Below are positions 1 through 11,400 of a stretch of DNA of 64,000 nt, piece by piece. The stretch is from the NCBI RefSeq assembly GCF_004193775.1, contig NC_041003.1:25684713-25748712 (forward strand), read 5' to 3'. The notes beneath the pieces were generated by a model that was not told where the DNA came from, did not search any database, and saw nothing but the letters and a program-made list of their open reading frames with translations. Positions within the stretch are counted from its first letter, which is position 1. Each line of letters starts with the position of its first letter. The DNA is from Glycine soja (taxonomy: Eukaryota > Streptophyta > Magnoliopsida > Fabales > Fabaceae). The translations under genes and the position numbers were made by a program.

Positions 1-124
1 ATTGATTATAGTCTGATTCTGGAACCATCTGTCTGGAAATTTAACTACTTGTATTCATTGTACCTCTGGTACTTGATTATTTATATATATAATTTATCTT
101 TGCTGATAAAAAAAAAAAAAAAAA
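1..124 (+). mobile_element. 3' end of a LINE with poly-A tail (truncated by window edge)
   Basis: It ends in TACCTCTGGTACTTGATTAT, then TTTGCTGAT and a run of A to 124. The same tail, often reversed, recurs at seven other places in the window, so this is one LINE family. It interrupts Copia-1 pol, because the copia reading frame begins at once after the A tract. Confidence 0.75.
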
Positions 125-1252
125 GATTTGTAAAGAGTAAGATCTGAAAATCTTTCTGAACCAGATTTAGAGAGTTTGCAACCTGCAACCATAGGAGAAG
201 CAATAGGATTAGCCTCATCCATCCTTGTCTTTGCTAGAAGATCCCGAAGATACTTGGATTGAGTGAGAGTAACAGACCCATCAAGATGATGAGAGACCTC
301 AATCCCTAGAAAGTAATCAAGATCTCCAAGATCCTTTAAGGAAAATACAGTGTTTAGCTGAATCAGTTTAGAATCATTTCCTTTGATTATAATATCATCC
401 ACATAAATTAAGATGTACAGCCTAGAAGCTGCCTTAGAGTAAACAAATAAGGAGGGATCTCACTTGCTAGGGGTGAAGTGAAACAGCAGCAAGGTATGCT
501 TAAGTTTATCATACCAGGCCCTAGGTGTTTGTTTAAGCCCGTAAATTGCCTTGTTCAATCTGCAAACCAGTTGTTTGCTAGATTGTTCAAAACCAGATGG
601 TTGCTGCATGTAAACTTCCTCTTCCAGCAGCCCATTGAGGAAAGCATTGTTGACATCTAGCTGTTGGAGAGGCCAGTTATTTAAAATAGCAAGGGTAAGA
701 AGAATCCTTACAGCGACAGGCTTAAGAACTGGGAAAAATGTTTCATTATAGTCATGTCCAAGTCTTTGACGAAAACCCTTTGCAACCACCATTGCCTTAT
801 ATTTTTTGACAGATCCATCTGGATTGTTTTAGTCTAAAGACCCACTTGCAGCCAATGGCCATTTTGTGAGAAGGTAATTCAACTAGAGTCCAAGTACAAA
901 GCTTGATTAAAGCATCATATTCAGATTTCATTGCTTCATACCAGGTAGGGTTTGAGATGGCAGATTTAACAGACTTAGGTTCAGCATGAGTCAAAGGAAA
1001 TGTAGGGTTAAGTCTGGGTTTTACAATTCCAGATTTGGCCTTTGTACACATAGAGTGTATGTTTTCTGGTAGACAAAGAAGTTTGAGATGGGACAGCAGA
1101 GGCTTGAAGTGGGACAGTGGGTGATAAAATATCATAGCAAGGTGAGGGTGGGGAAATTTGAGAGTTGGTATTAATGGTGGAGGGACTAACAGGCTCAGGT
1201 ATAGGCTCAGGTGCAGGAAACTGCAGCTGTGAAACAGAAGCAGAAGTGTCAA
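94..1252 (-). pseudogene. Copia-1 reverse transcriptase, broken
   Basis: Pieces at 1252-797, 792-460 and 402-94 encode the successive copia RT blocks: WYEAMKSEYDALI and GCKWVFRLK, VVAKGFRQRLGHDYNETF, LDVNNAFLNG, IYGLKQTPRAWY, YVDDIIIKGNDS and [12 protein letters not shown]. Frame shifts between pieces make it non-functional. The frame stops at the LINE junction near 125. Confidence 0.88.
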
Positions 1253-1454
1253 TTGTAGGTTCTGGTGTGGGATGATAAGAAGAGTACAGTTGTAAAATAG
1301 GAGTAGATACTAAAGATGGTGAGTCAGCAACAGCAGCTGGAACAGTGGGTAAACAGTTAGGGGAATAGTAGTAGGTTTTGAAGGGAAAAGAGTAGGGTAG
1401 AGATACTTTGACTCATTAAACAAAGCATCCTTATGTAAATTCTGCCATCTGAAG

Positions 1455-2836
1455 CTAAACATTTATAGCCCATATGCGGGTAAAAGTAGCCCAAAAAGAC
1501 ACACTGTATTGAAACTTATGAGAGTTGCAGGGTCTTAGGAGAGGAAAGCAAGCACAGCCAAAGATTCTGAGAAAGGCGTAAGCTGGAGTTTTGTGAAAGT
1601 GTGAAACAGCTTCTGGAAAGTCATTCTGGATGGATTTAGATGGAAGCCAGTTAATTAAGTACACTCCAGTGTGAGAAAAGCATGATCCCATTAATGGAGA
1701 GGCATAGCAGCCTTGGACAGCAAGGTTAAACCCAAATCAACTATGTGTCTGGGCTTCCTTTCTATCACACCATTCTGATGATGAGTGTGAGAACAGATTA
1801 ACCTGTGTTGAATACCCTCTTCATTCAAAAACTTTGTAAAAGGTCTAAACTCTCCACCCTAGTCAGATTGTACAGCCTTTATGGGAAAGTTGAACTGAGT
1901 ATTTACCATAGATTTGAAATGCTTAAACACATCCAGTGTTTCAGATTTATTTTTCAATAAGTAGATCCATGTAAATCTTGTATTAGCATCAACAAATATA
2001 ACATAATAACTATAATCAGAATTGGATAAAAAAGGTGCATGACCCCACAGATCTGTGAAAACAAGTTCAAAAGGAGTAGAATAGACAGGTAATGAAGGAG
2101 AAGAAGGCAGTCTATGTGACTTGCCAACACAGCAATGAGAACAGAATTCTGAAATAGTTTTATTGATTGATGGAATTTTACAAATGTTTGATACAATTTT
2201 CATAACATCTGCATTAGAATGACCTAGTCTAGCATTGCAAGTGGCAAAAGAAGAAACTGCACAAGGGGCAGAACTGCCAACAGAAGTATTATTTGTGGAA
2301 CTAGTTACAGTTTCAGAACTAGAAGTAGAGCAAACAATGGTATTAACAGAGGACTTTGACTTGGGAAGTTGAAGCAAGTTAGGAAATTGGTAAAGACCAT
2401 CTAGTCCCACCAAGCCCTTGAGGAGAACCTCTTTAGAAACCTGTGATTTCACCAAACAGAAGGTAGGGTGAAATTCAAAATAGACTAGATTATCCTTAAA
2501 AAACTGACTCACACTAATCAGATTTTTAGTAATGGAAGGAACAAATAGCAAATTGGAAAGAATTAGAGGAAACACAGGATTTAAAGGAGATTGAAATGAA
2601 GTTAGACCTGTGGAGTTAATATCAAGGCCCTGCCCATTACCAATTGTTATCTGGTCAGGCCCTTTAAAGGGAGTCAACTGCTGTATATTTTGGGAAACAT
2701 TGATAACATGATGAGATGCACCAGAATCTGGATACCAGCTGTTTGAGGGTGCTGAACTAGCAGTAGCTAAATTGGCTTGAGGGGGAGCTTGAGGAGAAAT
2801 AGTGGCTTGAATTCCAGCATTGTGAACATATGGCAT
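1455..2836 (-). pseudogene. Copia-1 protease and integrase, broken
   Basis: 2836-1859 holds WYPDSGASHHV (aspartic protease active site DSG), then the GAG-pre-integrase segment (LGHSN...CSHCCVGKSHRL) and the first half of the integrase core (FTDLWGHAP, YYVIFVDANTRFTW). The frame stops at QSD. A later piece (1691-1455) carries the integrase tail (YLINWLPSK, LRIFGCACFPLLRP). The segment between, with the remaining catalytic acid, is frameshifted. Confidence 0.85.
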
Positions 2837-3228
2837 TTGAGGATAGTATCAAGGAAAAGGAGCCATTATAGGCATGCACTGCTGAGCAGAAGGAGGCTGC
2901 TGAGTCTGAGTTACAGTTTGTGGCACAGAAGATTGTTGATTAACAGCTTGCTGTGTTGAAGAAACTAATTGTGTATTTCCACAGTCCATAGGCTGTGTAA
3001 GGACATAGTTTTATTCATAGCGATAATAACAATAGGAAGCTTCATGGCCATATTTGTGGCAAACTTGACACTGAACTATTGCAAATCTACCACGACCACA
3101 GCCATCTTCTCTACCAGCATTGCCTCTTCCTCCATTGCGGCCTCCATAGCTACGACCACCTTGGCCAGAATTAAAAAATCTGTTGCCATTATTTGCATTG
3201 TTCCCACTGTTTGAATTATTGGAATTAT

Positions 3229-3575
3229 TATATATTGGGAAAAACCCAAGTTACACATCGGCTAAAAATAAAGCCAAGTTAGAGTATATAAGTGAGGGAC
3301 AACCCTCATCCCTTGAGCTAGTTTTTGGGGTTGAGTTAGGCATAAACTCACATTCTAAGATCTAAGAAGGTATCAGAGCATATCCAATATTATACAAAAG
3401 GGTCACCCACCATTGTTATCCACGCACCAAACCCAAGAAGTGTTGGACGTGAGGTGGTGTATTAGGAAAAACCCAAGTTAACCAAGTAAGAGTATATAAG
3501 TGAGGGGCAACCCTCACCCCTTGAGCTAGCTTTTGAGGTTGAGTTAGGCCTAAACTCACATTCTAAAAATCTAAG
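3229..3575 (+). mobile_element. TRIM (terminal repeat retrotransposon in miniature) inside Copia-1 gag
   Basis: Two terminal repeats of about 115-135 bp (3,229-3,365 and 3,460-3,575; each has GAAAAACCCAAGTT and GAGTATATAAGTGAGG) flank a roughly 95-bp core. The core begins with a primer site (GGTATCAGAGC) and ends GGTGGTG. The element is bounded by the 5-bp duplication ATTAT (3,224-3,228 and 3,576-3,580). It has no coding capacity. Removing it and one ATTAT restores the gag frame across the site (GNYNSNN). Confidence 0.88.
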
Positions 3576-4370
3576 ATTATAATTCCCTTGAGTGAGGTGA
3601 GCTTGTGCATCAAAAGACTGAGTGCTGGAACTGCTACAGGAGGAACTTGGCACATTTTGCAGTACTTGAACTGCTTGAACATAGGCATTGCTGTTGGAAG
3701 TGGAAGCTCCTTGAGAGAAATTAACAGTAGAGCTAGTAGATGCTCCTTGAGTCAAATTAACACTGATTTGAGAATCACGTTTCTGAAACCGATCAAGCAT
3801 AGCTTCATGGACTAACCGTAAAGTTTCAACCTCATCAATGGAAAGAGGTTCAAACTTACTGCAAATCAGTGACATAACAGAGTCATAATCCCTTGGTAAC
3901 CCCTCAATAATAACATCAAGTTGCTCATCAAATAAAATGGTGACTCCAATTGAACCGAGAGCATCAACAATGGTCTGAATTCGAAGCAAGTATTCAGACA
4001 CTGACTTATTTTGCAATTGCATGCTTCAAAGCTCTGTTCTTAATTGACAAGTTTTTGCATGAATCAAGGAACAGAAATGAGAATGAAGTCTATCCCAAAG
4101 ATGCCACGAGGTGCGACATCCGAGAAGCCTAGGAAGTACCTCTGGAGAAATCGTTGATTGAAGACAGGAAAAGAGCTGATCCTGTGACTCCCAAGCAAGG
4201 TACTCTGGAAAGAAAATTCCAAGATCTTGATCCGCAAGGGTTCTGAATTGCGGAGGAATTACAGGATTCACCTAAAAATGATAAAGACGGTGACCGTTTA
4301 GCACAGGTTCAACTTGCTGACACCACAGCAAGTAGTTCAAGTTCACAAGTTTCGCAAAGATTGCATGCGA

Positions 4371-4636
4371 GAAGGAGGAAGGCTTCAAAGCAGAAGATGA
4401 CACAGCTTCCGGAATCGCAGTTGAAGCAGGGAACGACTGAAGTGGTGTCGCAACCACTGGAGTCATCATCAAAGAGATCGGTGGATCTGCCATCGAAGAC
4501 AACGAAGGAGGAAGGCTGCAAAGCTGAAGATGACACAGCTTCCGGAATCGCAGTTGAAGCAGGGAACGACAGAAGTGGTGTCGCAACCACTGGAGTCATC
4601 ATCAAAGAGATCGGTGGATCTGCCATCGAAGACAAC
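4371..4636. repeat. Tandem duplication, 2 x 133 bp, in Copia-1 gag start
   Basis: Units 4,371-4,503 and 4,504-4,636 are nearly identical; each contains GATGACACAGCTTCCGGAAT and CATCAAAGAGATCGGTGGAT. 133 is not a multiple of 3, so the duplication shifts the gag frame. Confidence 0.85.
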
Positions 4637-4945
4637 GAAGGAACGGCCGTCGACATGAATTCCACTGTGAACGGAGCTGTGAACAGTGGAACTGGTGGAA
4701 CTGACATCACCGTCAGAGTAGAAGAAGGAAACAATATTGGAGTAGAAGAAGGAAACACCGTCAGAATTGGCATCTGAATTGAAGAAGTCGACTGCGGAAT
4801 CACTGACACCGTCCGAACAAGCATCGGAATAGAAGATTTTGTCACTGGAGCTAAGGAATCTGGTGGTGGAGGGGGAGGAGGAGGTTGAGAATTGTTTATG
4901 GAAGCCATTAAAACTCAGGATTGAACCAGAAGCTCTATGATACCA

Positions 4946-5188
4946 TAAAAGAATTTCAGAAAATGAAAGAGAGAACATCTCGGATTTCAGAAAATGGAGT
5001 TTTCATATCAACCAACTCAACTGAAAACAGTTACATCTCTAGTATTTATACTAGAGCTAAACAGTTATAACAGCTAACAATAGTAACAGTCAAGTAACCT
5101 AACGTTAGTTGAAGTTAACTTACACAACTAGCATAGCTAACTGTAATTACAACAGAATATGGAGTAATTCTACTCATCTACTCTAATA
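4946..5188 (-). repeat. 5' LTR of Copia-1
   Basis: On minus it begins TATTAGAGTAGATG and ends just before TGGTATCATAGAGC, a match to the initiator Met-tRNA primer site. TATTAG ends recur in Copia-2 and Copia-4. The flanking five bases are TCCAT; the partner duplication lies outside the window. Confidence 0.8.
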
Positions 5189-5257
5189 TCCATCAAAATC
5201 AAAACAAGACTCACCCAATATAATAAAAAGAAAATATATCTGGAAAATAAAACATAC

Positions 5258-5402
5258 CATCCAACACTGCATTGGCAACATCAGTTGCTTCAGCACGAGT
5301 AGGTCTTAGGTTATCGGTCATAGTATCCACAACACGTGTGACAACAGCAGGTTTCCCAGCCATGTTACATTTGTAAATAGCTGCTTTTTGAAATAAAAAC
5401 AC
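5258..5402 (-). CDS. Pyruvate kinase exon 10
   Basis: It encodes [20 protein letters not shown], then [20 protein letters not shown], then DVANAVLD, and ends in phase 1 at GGATG/GTATGT. The next exon should begin with the TD..LLGAET-type segment; it is not in the window, so it must lie left of Copia-1. Confidence 0.94.
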
Positions 5403-8400
5403 CTGCCAAATCCATATAGATATATGCATGATTCAAGTGAATTATTGTATTGAATAAAGACTATTAGATTTAACACCATTTGGGATCTTAAGCTTGAGCT
5501 AATCCATGAAATGGTATGAAAGCCTGATATAGTGTAAGAACCACCAAATCCATTTTCCCACTGAGTAAAATCAAACGTCTTTTTTTCAATCAATTACCAA
5601 CTCTTCTAAAAAACAATTTAGATCTGTCAGTGTATATTCTTCTCAACTCGAGTGGCTCTTGATGTGTCAGCTCTCTAGGTGTTTACTTCTAGTTAGTTAT
5701 GTAGAGTTGTGTGCATTACTTAACAGATTCAGTTAGAATCCATTAGGTAGTTAGAACACAGCTAGCTATGCAACTGATTCTGATTTTCTCAGAGTCTATA
5801 AATAGACTCAAACTCTTCTATGGATTATTATTGATCAATAAAAAAAAATTCAAATTCTCTCCTCTCTTTCTCGCTCTCTAAACTTTCTTGATAACTCTGG
5901 TCTTTCCCTTACTGCAAAGTTCTCTGAAACTAGAACAAGATCTAAGTCTTTTTTAATGAATTCACAAAGTATTTTAGTCTTCTTCCTCTAATTATTAGGT
6001 TCTCATCCATTTGGTTCACTCTTACTGGGCTTCTATAGTTTTCTTCTCACATAGATAGACCATCTTAATATTAGGCACTATTCCTAAGCCTTTTCCTCAA
6101 CTTGTGCCACTCCTACTTATCTCAAATACATTCTTTCCAAATATTTTCTTGTATAACTACTTGTCCAACACAATATTCTCTTATTTGCAACACCAAGTTA
6201 TGCTCTTGTTAGCACTTTACCACCTAAAATTCAGTACTAAAAACCATCATAGGTCTCATGGTCATGCAGTAAAGTTTTACTTTTATCTTAGAAGGCACCT
6301 TTCATACACAAGCATTCGCCCATTTCATTCACCAAACTGGAATTCTGGCTTAAATCTTCCTCTATTTCTCAATCACTTTGAATGATAGATCCATGATATG
6401 TAAACTGGGTGACTTTTGGTAAGATATGATGATCCACAATTTTCACCATTCATCTAGTGCTACTGCACGTCATGTTAAACTTGCATTCTATATTCTAGAT
6501 TTTACTTCCACCCAAATGAAAACCATACCATTACAAAACTTCACAATGCCACTCTATAATTTAACATTTATTCCCTTTTAGTAATAAATCATCTACAGAA
6601 AGAATGCATCAGGGCATTGGCCCCTAGATATGTTGTCAACTGCATGGACATCCAAAACCAAGGAAAAAATATAAGGAATTAAGGATTCAAGGTTGTCCTT
6701 TGGTGCAAGCCTATCAATATACGGAGATTCTTCACAAATAAACATTAAAAAAAATGCTTAGTTAGCTAACCCAAATACAAATTTATAATGACAAATACCA
6801 TGACATTGCTATTATAACCTCATGTGTACATCAACCACATAGAAAGAAAACAAACTATATTCATTAACCTATCAACCAGAGGAAATTTATGTATACTTTC
6901 ATTACTATTAAAAACATCATATTATTTGGAACTATACACTAATCATAAAGTAATTTTCACTTACTCTTGGCATGTTAGAAAGAAAAAGTTTACAGACAAT
7001 ATTTGGAGAGAAAATCATAGCTAATAAAGCATGCCCACTGATAACAGTAAACTTGTTATATAAGTGAGGGGCAACCCTCACCCCTTGAGCTAGCTTTTGG
7101 GGTTGAGTTAGGCCTAAACTCGCATTCTAAGATTCTAAGATGGTATCAAAGCTTATTCAAGATTAATCCAAAGGGTCACCCACCATTGTTAATAAATTAG
7201 AATGTGTGATCCCATCAGGGAGAGTAGTCAACAAATTCGATATTATGTTGGAAAAAGAAAAAAAGGATGATGTAAATGCCATATGCAGACACATACTGAA
7301 AACAACAGCCAAACAGAAAAATGCCATAATAACTATTATCTCCTTGTAAATGAATCATATATCATTGGATTCTTCTGTCCAGAATTAAAAGCAAAAAACC
7401 TTCTCGGGTGGAAGATCTATCCCCAAATTTCCACGTGAGAGGATGATACCATCCGCTTCTCGCAATATCTCATCAAAATGTGTCAACCCCTATGAGAATT
7501 TAGAGAAAAAAGATGCATTTCAAAATCACTATAAAGCATACACACCAAACAGTCTTGAACTACAGCTTTTATCTGTAATATTGTTCAAAAGGATTTTGAA
7601 GTTTCTCACCTCTATGTTTTCAATCTTTGCAAATATCTGGGTCTGTTTGAGGTTACCTAGTTTAGAGAGAAACTCACGAGCCTGCCAGATAACAAATACT
7701 GACTTTTTTAAAATGCTTCGAGGAAAACTAAAATAAAGAAAACAATTTACTTAATCAGCAATATTGTACAAATTAGTAAATTACTCTCCCTTCCTCTGTA
7801 CTTTACGTTTACTATACAATATACAGACCCCTATTCTTTTGAAAACAGCCAAAAAACCCTTTATGAAAAAAAAAACACAATAAGTCCATAACTAAAATCT
7901 AATCTGTTACTATGCTGACAAATTTGTTAAAAAATGGCTGGTTATATAATATTCAGCAGTTAAATGTCATTCAGATCAATTACTTTAGCCTTTACATATG
8001 TTGAGAAAGGGGAAGAGTATATTTTGTGTAGTTGAATCTTCAATTCAATTGTTTGGAAATTAAAATGAACATTCAATTCAGCTTTCTGAGTCTAGAGAAA
8101 GCTAGGAATAACAATTGATAAGAACACATCATAAGCACCACTAGAATTTGTCAGATGCTTTTGGAGTTACTGATATAGTTGCAACATTGTCCATTAATAC
8201 AAGATTTGCACATGCTTTCATAATAGAAGGGAACTCCTTGTAATAAACACAAAATATAAGCAGGGAAACTCAAAATACATAAGCAATAAGATTAAACACA
8301 TCAGCAATAACCCTTACATGGCGAACATCTTCAGCGTGCCTGGTGTATGATAATGAAAGGAAGTCTATATTGTTTTGAGCACCCCAAGTGCTTATTACCT

Positions 8401-11400
8401 GAGTTATTGAGTGAAATGACAACAGAATAACACAACTATAAGAAACTAACAATAATGTATTTCTACATTCATAAATGTAGTAAACTAAATCAAGATAGTC
8501 TTGTGGTTGGTGCAAACAAAATAATTCATCACAAGTTTACACATTAAAAGTCTGTTTGTTTTACATATAAAAAATTGATTCAACAGTATAAAGCTATTTG
8601 GTTCCTTTACAAGGTGAAGAAAATCAATTCTGTGGAATATAGAATTGATTTTCAAAAATGTGAATTTTTTTAACTTCCAAATTGAAGATGATTGATTCAA
8701 GGCAAGGAACTGACAATTTTTAAAAAGCATACCTATATTATCACTTCTAAGGTGATTCTACTTTACCATCCAAGCAAAATCAATTCTTTTAAACTCACTA
8801 TTAGAATATCATTCCCAAATGCAAATCATTTCTTTTAGAATCAAATTTTTCAAAAAATAATTATTTCAAGATCAATTCTACCAAAACCTAAACAAAACTA
8901 ACCCTAATTCTTTTGAATTTCCAAAATAAGTAAAACTATTTCCATATTCAGAAACGCATCTTTTTTAGGATAATAGAATTCTAGTAGAAGATATTTTGAG
9001 AGAAAAAACTTTAGAAATAAGAAGTGAAAAATATTAGTGGCACCACAGATCTTTGTGTTACAACTTGGTATATATAGGCTTAGATAGTTAGTTATGACAG
9101 CTGTCAATAACTAACCTACTAACTAACTCACTTAGCTGAGAGTGCAGTTGATTACTCATAGAGTTTGAGAGAGAAAAAGAAGAAGAAAGCTGAAAGATAT
9201 TATTATTGATTCAGAATGAAAGGTTGGTTACAAACTGATTCTGTTTCTCTATTTATAGAGAGAACAGATATGATTACACATAACCTAACTAAGGCAGTTA
9301 ACTAACCAATGTTAGTTACCGCTCTAACAGAAATAACAGCTTTTAACAAAATAATAGAAATAACAAAACCACAGCTGTCCTAACTGAATCATAACTGTTC
9401 TAACAGCTTCCCTAACTGAATCACAAAGTAAAACTTACCTTGATACACTAATAATTACTGCAACTCTCTCTGTATAATACTCTAATCTCCCCCTCCCCCC
9501 CCCCTCAAACTCAAGGTGGGTGAGACTTTGAGGAAGTCTCAAGCACATTGAGTTTGGCTCTTAGAAACATGAATCTGCTGGGAGAGAGTGGCTTGGTGAG
9601 TGCATCTGCCCACTGATCAAGAGCAGGAATATGATGAACAACTAGCTGCTTGGTCAGAACTTTTTCCCTAACAAAGAAGACATCATTTTCCATATGCTTG
9701 GTTTGTGCATGAAGGACAGATTATGAGCTATAGCAACTGCACTCTGATTATCACATAACACAATGGGTGTGCTGAAAGGGAACTTTCAATTCAGTCAAAA
9801 GGGTCTGAATCCAAGATATTTCTACAGCAGTCTAGGCTAAACTTCAATATTTTGCCTCTGAACTGGATCTTGCAACAACTTGCTGCTTTCAGGACCACCA
9901 TGATATGAGATTAGGACCAAAGTAGATAGCTGCACCAGAAGTAGATATTCTGTCTTCAATATCAGAAGCCCAATCTGCATCGCAGAGGGCACCAAGAGTG
10001 TATGGTTGCCCAAAACAGCAGGTTCAAGATGAAGACCATGCAGCACTGTACCTTTCAAGTATCTTAGGATTCTTTTCACTGCAATCCAGTGAGAATCTAA
10101 AGGGTTGGCCATAAATTGGCAAACTTTTTTCATGAGCAGCTTATCTCAGGCCTAGTGATAGTCAAATATTGTAAAGCAACCACTACAGACCTGTATAAAG
10201 TAGGTTGAGCCTCAGCCATATTTGTTTTCTGCAACAAATCTCTGATATATTTATTCTGAGTGAGGAGTAATGACTTGTCAGGAAGAATCTTAACTTCAAT
10301 TCCCAGAAAGTAGTCTAGCAAACCAAGTTGTTTGAGAGAAAATTTAGAATCAAGCTGAGATGTTAGGTGCTGAATCAGCTGAGTGGAACTGCCAATAAGG
10401 ATGATATCATCGACATAAAATAAAAGATACACAGTGTGAGATGCAGTCTTGTAAACAAAAAGAGAGGGATCACACTTACTAGCAACAAAACCAAACTGAA
10501 TTAGAGTAGATTGCAGCCTCTCAAACCACTGCCTTGGGGCGTGTTTGAGCCCATACAAGGCTTTATTCAGTTTGCAGACCATAGAGGGATTTGATTTTTG
10601 GAAAACAAGGGATTGAGACATGTAGACAGTCTCATTAAGCAAGCCATTATTCACATCTAGTTGAGCAAGAATCCACTGATTTGTGATTGCTAGAGTTAAA
10701 ATAATCCGAATAGTGACAGGTTTCACTACTGGAGAAAAGGTTTCTGAAAAATCAAAACCTTGAACTTGAGTAAAACCTTTGGCAACCAGTCTAGCCTTAA
10801 ACTTATTGATAGAGCCATCTGCATTTTCCTTAACCCTAAAATCCCATTTACAACCAATAGCTTTTCTGTTTGATTGAAGATGCACTAAATACCAAGTGTG
10901 ATTCTTCATCAAAGCCTCATAATCTAGTTGCATGGCTGAAAGCCAATTTGGATTGTGCACAATGAGTTAGAAGAAGTGAAGGATTAATTCTTGGTAGGTG
11001 AATACCAGATTTGGACCTGGTTTGCATAGGGTGATGATTGGGTGCTCTAGGTGTAGAAGGAGGAGTGTTTGAAGATGAAGATTCTGTGGTATTAGTGTTT
11101 GATGATTCAGAAGGAGAGGGTATGACAGTGATACAATTCGTATCAATGGTGCCTACAAAACAGAGGTGAGAAGCAGAAATAGAAATAGAGAGAGGAAGAA
11201 GAAGAGAATTGATACTGAGAGTCAACACTCTCCCAAGCAAGAGAGAGAAACTCTCTCTGCCCCAATATTCCACTATGATCCCCTTCCCTCCCCCCACAAT
11301 CAGTACAGCTCTTTCTTATAACAGAATAGACTCACGCATTCCACAACTAACAGCCAAGCTAATTCCCTTTCTACCCTTCCTATCACTAGTGAGAATACAA

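Larger units (their letters stand above)
3076..4908 (-). pseudogene. Copia-1 gag, broken
   Basis: Pieces at 4271-4026 and 4022-3582 encode the UBN2-type gag (LADQDLGIFFPEYLAWESQD, WHLWDRLHSHF, KSVSEYLLRIQTIVDALGSI, EGLPRDYDSVMSLI). A Gly/Asn-rich stretch and a CCHC-type zinc knuckle (CQVCHKYGHEASYC, about 3,085-3,030) follow downstream. A TRIM splits it at 3,229-3,575, and a 133-bp tandem duplication disturbs the N-terminal part. Confidence 0.8.
125..5188 (-). mobile_element. Copia-1: Ty1/copia retrotransposon, 5' LTR to RT, left part missing
   Basis: In minus order it has a 5' LTR (5188-4946), a primer-binding site (TGGTATCATAGAGC), gag, an aspartic protease with DSGASHH, integrase, and reverse transcriptase with the YVDD box. 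The frame is broken several times. A TRIM sits in gag, and a LINE tail cuts it off at 124, so RNase H and the 3' LTR are not seen. It lies in pyruvate kinase intron 10 in the same orientation as the gene. Confidence 0.9.

Noticed and set aside
4309..4978. Long overlapping minus and plus frames rich in Ser/Thr/Pro
   Set aside because: They come from the 133-bp duplication and low complexity at the gag start of Copia-1, not separate genes.
8140..8235. Possible extra pyruvate kinase exon between exons 7 and 8
   Set aside because: Exons 7 and 8 join in frame without it (VRH to AREF), and its translation does not resemble the enzyme.
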